NCBI GenBank assembly: GCA_021234535.1
Contig: CM037843.1
Coordinates: 18,445,911-18,509,910, forward strand
Length of the DNA stretch: 64,000 bases
Reading direction: 5' to 3'
From: Stichopus chloronotus
Lineage: Eukaryota > Echinodermata > Holothuroidea > Aspidochirotida > Stichopodidae
Below the pieces are notes generated by a model. That model saw only the letters and a list, made by a program, of their open reading frames with translations. It ran no database searches and was not told the origin of the DNA. Each line of letters begins with the position of its first letter. The stretch's first letter is position 1. Position numbers and translations under genes: made by a program. Positions 60,150 to 64,000 of this stretch are shown piece by piece.

Positions 60150-62060
60150 TATTTTATAACGTTGTAATCCGAGGTGATAATATTTACACAAACATTCTTA
60201 ATTCGAGCCCTGATGGAAATCTAATAGGTTGTCTACTTGTATTTGGTGTTGAGAGTGTATTCGAACGGAAACCAGTAGCTCGGCAGAACGTAACACCACA
60301 TGGAAAAAGTAAAAGAAAAAAAAAAGTGAAAGAAGGAAAGATAAAGAAACACAAACGATATAATCTGGAGAGTCTAAATCTAATAAAGAGGACATGGAAC
60401 TTGTTAAAACGTATTTAGGGGATGTGACATTTCAATGTAGCTACGATGGTGCATAACGAAAGGGAGCAGCCCCCACCACGTGGCAGGATTATTCCCGGTG
60501 CCCACGTTTCCGTTTCACGATCCCCCCCTCCCCTCGGAACAGGGGCATAGATATCCCAGTTCAATGCTAGATGACTGCGTGGCCGATAATACCACTAGCA
60601 AAAGTGAGAGGACCCAGAAAAATGCTGAGTCATTGACTAAACTTGCAGAAATATAGGACAAAAGATTATATTTCACTATCATAATTATTCTATGATACAA
60701 AGGTATACCAAACAAAAAAAAGTCCTCACAAGTTATCAAATTGTCTTCATTTTCAAAAGATTGGGCTTGCTATACATGCACCTTCAAGGTATCATCTCAT
60801 TCCATCTGGGAAACTGTGTCACATTCTAGCCTGTTATTAAAAAAAAAAAGAAAAAACATTGATATAGGCATATGCTTTTCTGTAATTTATACCAAAATTA
60901 AAGCTTCATTTAGGTAGGTTTGGATGACGATGATTTTAATGCTGGATCTGGGTATATCATCTATTACATACATATTGTTTACCCATCATGAGGCATCATG
61001 CATTGTCTACAAGGGCATCAAGAAGTACAACGGGAGTCACCAAACAGAACATCCCAATCAAGGTATCACCACAAGTACACTCTTGGAATATTTAATGTTA
61101 CACAATTTCATAAAAGGTAACAGTAAATATTTTTTTTTTACCACGAATATGAAAAGTGCAAAAATACCTTTCATTTGAACTTATAAGCCACCGACAAACT
61201 TCATTCGAAACATCGGGGTATCGTGGACTTCACGTTACCATCTCAAGCATCTACAAGGAACCATGTGAGAAACCATGCATTAAAGAGGCTTATTGATTTG
61301 ATATTGCTTTTTCTGTGATGTGTTTTAAAAAAAAAGAAAACATTGCATGCCAATAATTCTGATAAGCCTCATTAGTCATGTGTCTATTCCTACAGTCACT
61401 GAAAATGTGAGAAATTGTAGTTCTTCACGAGCAGCGGTTGCCTATGCTTCTTACTTTATAGTAGGCCTAACAAGTGTCTGGTCACAGATTTGCAATAAAT
61501 AATTTTGATAATAACTGGGGGGGTTCAGTTGAGTATCAGATCTTCAAAATCTATCAGTTTGACCATTAACGACCAATAACATATGAGTCACAGGTCAACA
61601 GGTGAGACAAAAAATTATGAATTTTGTGAATCAACTCAATGAACCCCTTAAAGTTACAGACAGTGAGAGGGGGTAGAGTTAATCATGACCCTTGACCCAA
61701 ACTCTTACAACAAACATTCATGAATTTCGTAAAACATATGTGGAATCTACCATCAATTATGACTCCGAGTCTTAGACTCCCAGTGAAAAAAAAAAGAAAA
61801 CAGAAAATGATACACAAATGAACAATATTATATCTTAATTGATCGACGAGTAATGTATCAAAATAGTGTTATATTGATGATCAGGCATGCTCGTATTGAG
61901 ACCTATTTTCTCTGCATATGACCTCGATCGTGTAACGTGTCAGGAGTTATAAAGAGCCAAGTCACCGAGGGTGCATGTCATATCAAAGATCGCCGGGGGA
62001 TCTCGTCGTCCAGTCCTCCGTCTCTCTCCATGCATGCATAACAAATAAATCTTTTTAATG
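60150..62060. other. No gene seen
   Basis: AT-rich DNA with only short unremarkable open frames and several A runs. A Ser/Pro-poor frame at 60924-61178 shows no domain. Confidence 0.6.
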
Positions 62061-62065
62061 TTATC

Positions 62066-62254
62066 ATGTCCCCCGAGAGGCAAGGATTAAGAAAAAAAAT
62101 CACCAATGAGCTCTCGTTGGAGAACCAGCAGAGGAAAGGAAAAGCGGAAAAAGTAATCTGCTAAGGTGTTGTCCCTCCGGTCAAACGCAAAGTTGACAAC
62201 AAGCACCTTGAAGATGAGTTGAATTCCTTCCTAGCGAGGTGGCAAACTGCCCAC
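62066..62254 (+). pseudogene. Coding-like stretch interrupted by one stop
   Basis: From ATG at 62066 the frame reads MSPERQGLRKKITNELSLEN, then QQRKGKAEKVIC, meets TAA (62162-62164), and continues in the same frame GVVPPVKRKVDNKHLEDELN, then SFLARWQTAH, to a donor-like GTAAGC at 62255. Composition on both sides of the stop is Lys/Glu/Leu-rich and protein-like. The TAAG just before GTGTTG could instead be a splice acceptor, making 62166-62254 an exon. No family recognised. Confidence 0.3.
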
Positions 62255-62454
62255 GTAAGCCTGTCATTTTATGACAGGTATGTAACAAACACTGTGACAG
62301 AAAGCCAATTTACGAGCTCATCATACCCCCACCCAAAACTGGCAAATCGACTGTTATCATGCATCTTCGAGAGATCTTTCTTCTTTTTTTTTAAACTTTC
62401 CTTCATTTATGTCTTTTTTTATGCGCCAAGTTTGGTCGGTATAAGCTTACACCT

Positions 62455-62524
62455 GTTTCGGCCATCACGGCTTCCGAGTGCTTCGCGTTCGCCTCGGAAA
62501 CATTACACGATGGCCAGGCCGAAA
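62455..62524. repeat. GC-rich imperfect inverted repeat
   Basis: GTTTCGGCCATCACGG (62455) and CTTCCGAG pair with CCTCGGAAAC and GATGGCCAGGCCGAAAC (to 62524), with small internal loops. It stands out in AT-rich DNA. Confidence 0.6.
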
Positions 62525-62559
62525 CTGTCATGTTTAATTACCGTCATACAAATGTGATA

Positions 62560-64000
62560 GCCTCGAATCATGAGAGACTTGTAGACGATAATCGTCTTCA
62601 TCTTCACCTGCATCAATATCATCCTCAACGACAGGGCAGACCGATATCATAGTCAGTTCATCTTACGAAGATAAAAAAAAACCCAGCGATAATCGCATTA
62701 ATACGTGTGTATCAATAGCACCTAAGATGGCTATTCTTATTAATTTCTGTTTTGTTGAGCATGTGGTGTTGATATCGGAAAAGTTTGTTTAAACTGAATT
62801 AGTCGTCTCTTAGACACTAATGGAAAATTATTTGCTTTAGGTAGTTTTGCTTACGCTCCTTTTTTATGCGGTGTGCTTTCTAAATAACTGTTACATACAT
62901 ACATAAATATTTGTGACATTTGGTTATATTTGGTTAATTTACTGTTCCTTAAATTGGTAGTGAATAGATTTGAGAGTTTTTTAACTTTAGACCTTCCACT
63001 CTTCTCTTCTGTTCATAACCACATTTGGATGTTTTATGCGCATTATTGTATCACCAAAATTGAAAGAAGGCAATCAAAGGACACGTGCGATTAGTCATCA
63101 AAAGTAGTGGACTGGGGGTCCGAATGGGTAATACTTAAAAGGGTACGTTTAGAAAGACTGTGCTATCAATTAAAAGTCCTACGATCGAAGACCTCTGATC
63201 CTATCAGAATGCCTAAAATGACTAAATGAATACCTGTTTGCACAAATTTGCACGAACATACTAATTTATCTAAGCGATCCGAAGTAACCTCTCAACCTTC
63301 GATCTCGAGTCTTCGCATCGTTTAGTCACTATTGTGATTCACGCTAAGGGTTCATCGAGTGCATGTTTCACGTGCAGTTGCCGAAGGAGGGGATGGGGGG
63401 AGATACCGTTTCGGTCATGATACAAAACCTCTGAACTACATTACATAGCAACTGGTAGCGCGTAAGCACATCATTTGAGACATGCCGTTATATGCCTGGA
63501 AAGAAATACAAGCTAATCCAAGCGCCCGTCTGTTCACCAGGCATATCAGCCAATGTGTACAGTAACGGATACACTTGATGTATTTACTTACTCTCCCTTT
63601 TGCCTATTTCCGTTCAAGTTTTTCTGACAATGTTTGGTGCCGTATTCCAAAGTAAGTTTGTAAAAGTATCGCGTGGGCCCAAGAGTCGACACGATAAAAT
63701 TTGGGCAAGAGAGAGAGAGAGAGAGACAAAATGACTCCGTCAGTCGATGTATAATGATGGGTATTATTGTTAAAATTAAACCAATCATAAAAGTGAGGTT
63801 ACCTGTCCATGATTACCTCTATGGTGAATGCGACGTACATTGATGGAACTTGGCCCGTTCGACCTTCAGGTGCTCCCAATTACTGTGGCTACCTGAAAAC
63901 AAAAACATGAGAGGAAGACGGGTGTAAATATACACATGAGGACTATTGCGTTGATGATAACTACTATTGCAACGACTACCTTTATGTTAGTCATAATGCC
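62560..64000. other. No gene established
   Basis: AT-rich DNA with a GA microsatellite at about 63706-63725. On the minus strand TTTTCAG near 63894 followed by an open stretch to GTACGT near 63836 could be a short exon reading SHSNWEHLKVERAKFHQ, but nothing else supports it. Confidence 0.45.

Noticed and set aside
63836..63894. Possible first exon of the minus-strand gene (SHSNWEHLKVERAKFHQ)
   Set aside because: It would leave a T that makes a stop codon when joined directly to the 53207 exon, and it lies upstream of the predicted promoter.
1..64000. tRNA or rRNA genes
   Set aside because: I looked for GGTTCGAATCC-type B boxes and conserved rRNA stretches on both strands and saw none; a covariance-model search would be decisive.

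Overview
The window is AT-rich animal nuclear DNA with spliced genes, long introns and abundant decayed mobile elements. It is not bacterial: the six-frame ORFs are mostly chance, and the real coding sequence lies in short exons with GT/AG borders and consistent phase. A secreted fibrinogen-domain protein with an EGF-like module, a CR1/L2-type retrotransposon relic, many small inverted-repeat elements and poly-G tracts suggest a marine invertebrate. An echinoderm (possibly a sea cucumber, a group known for fibrinogen-like proteins) is my best guess, but the sequence does not prove it.

Layout. 1-12.0 kb: minus-strand gene for a long coiled-coil protein. Eleven exons (11988 down to 2414) join in one frame for 339 residues, and the gene continues past the left edge. 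It resembles CCDC175. Its introns contain a remarkable inverted-repeat element filled with ~145-bp tandem units. 12-15.7 kb: intergenic. 15.8-27.5 kb: a complete plus-strand gene for a secreted fibrinogen-related protein (signal peptide, Cys-rich stretch, EGF-like module, fibrinogen C-terminal domain). One 306-bp exon is present twice, as two intact alternative versions. 28.4-29.0 kb: end of a dead non-LTR retrotransposon. 29-37.9 kb: no convincing gene. 37.9-38.3 kb: a GC-rich exon with an eh1-like motif of the HLX (H2.0)/DBX homeobox type; I could not find its homeobox in the window. 38.3-52.2 kb: intergenic or intronic DNA with tandem duplications, a small foldback element and G tracts. 52.3-53.2 kb: two minus-strand exons forming the 3' end of an unrecognised gene, possibly started by the TATA/CCAAT promoter near 60.05 kb. 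56.4-57.2 kb and 58.2-58.7 kb: inverted-repeat elements, the latter a third copy of the tandem-repeat element. 60-64 kb: mostly featureless, with a broken coding-like stretch at 62.07-62.25 kb.

The three most interesting points are the duplicated exon of the fibrinogen-related gene, whose copies differ in cysteine layout and splice-acceptor context; the inverted-repeat element whose internal repeats carry direct-repeat nuclear-receptor-like motifs; and a perfect 32-bp-arm palindrome inside an intron. All exon models were built by eye from splice sites and reading-frame continuity. Family names rest on remembered motifs, not database searches.
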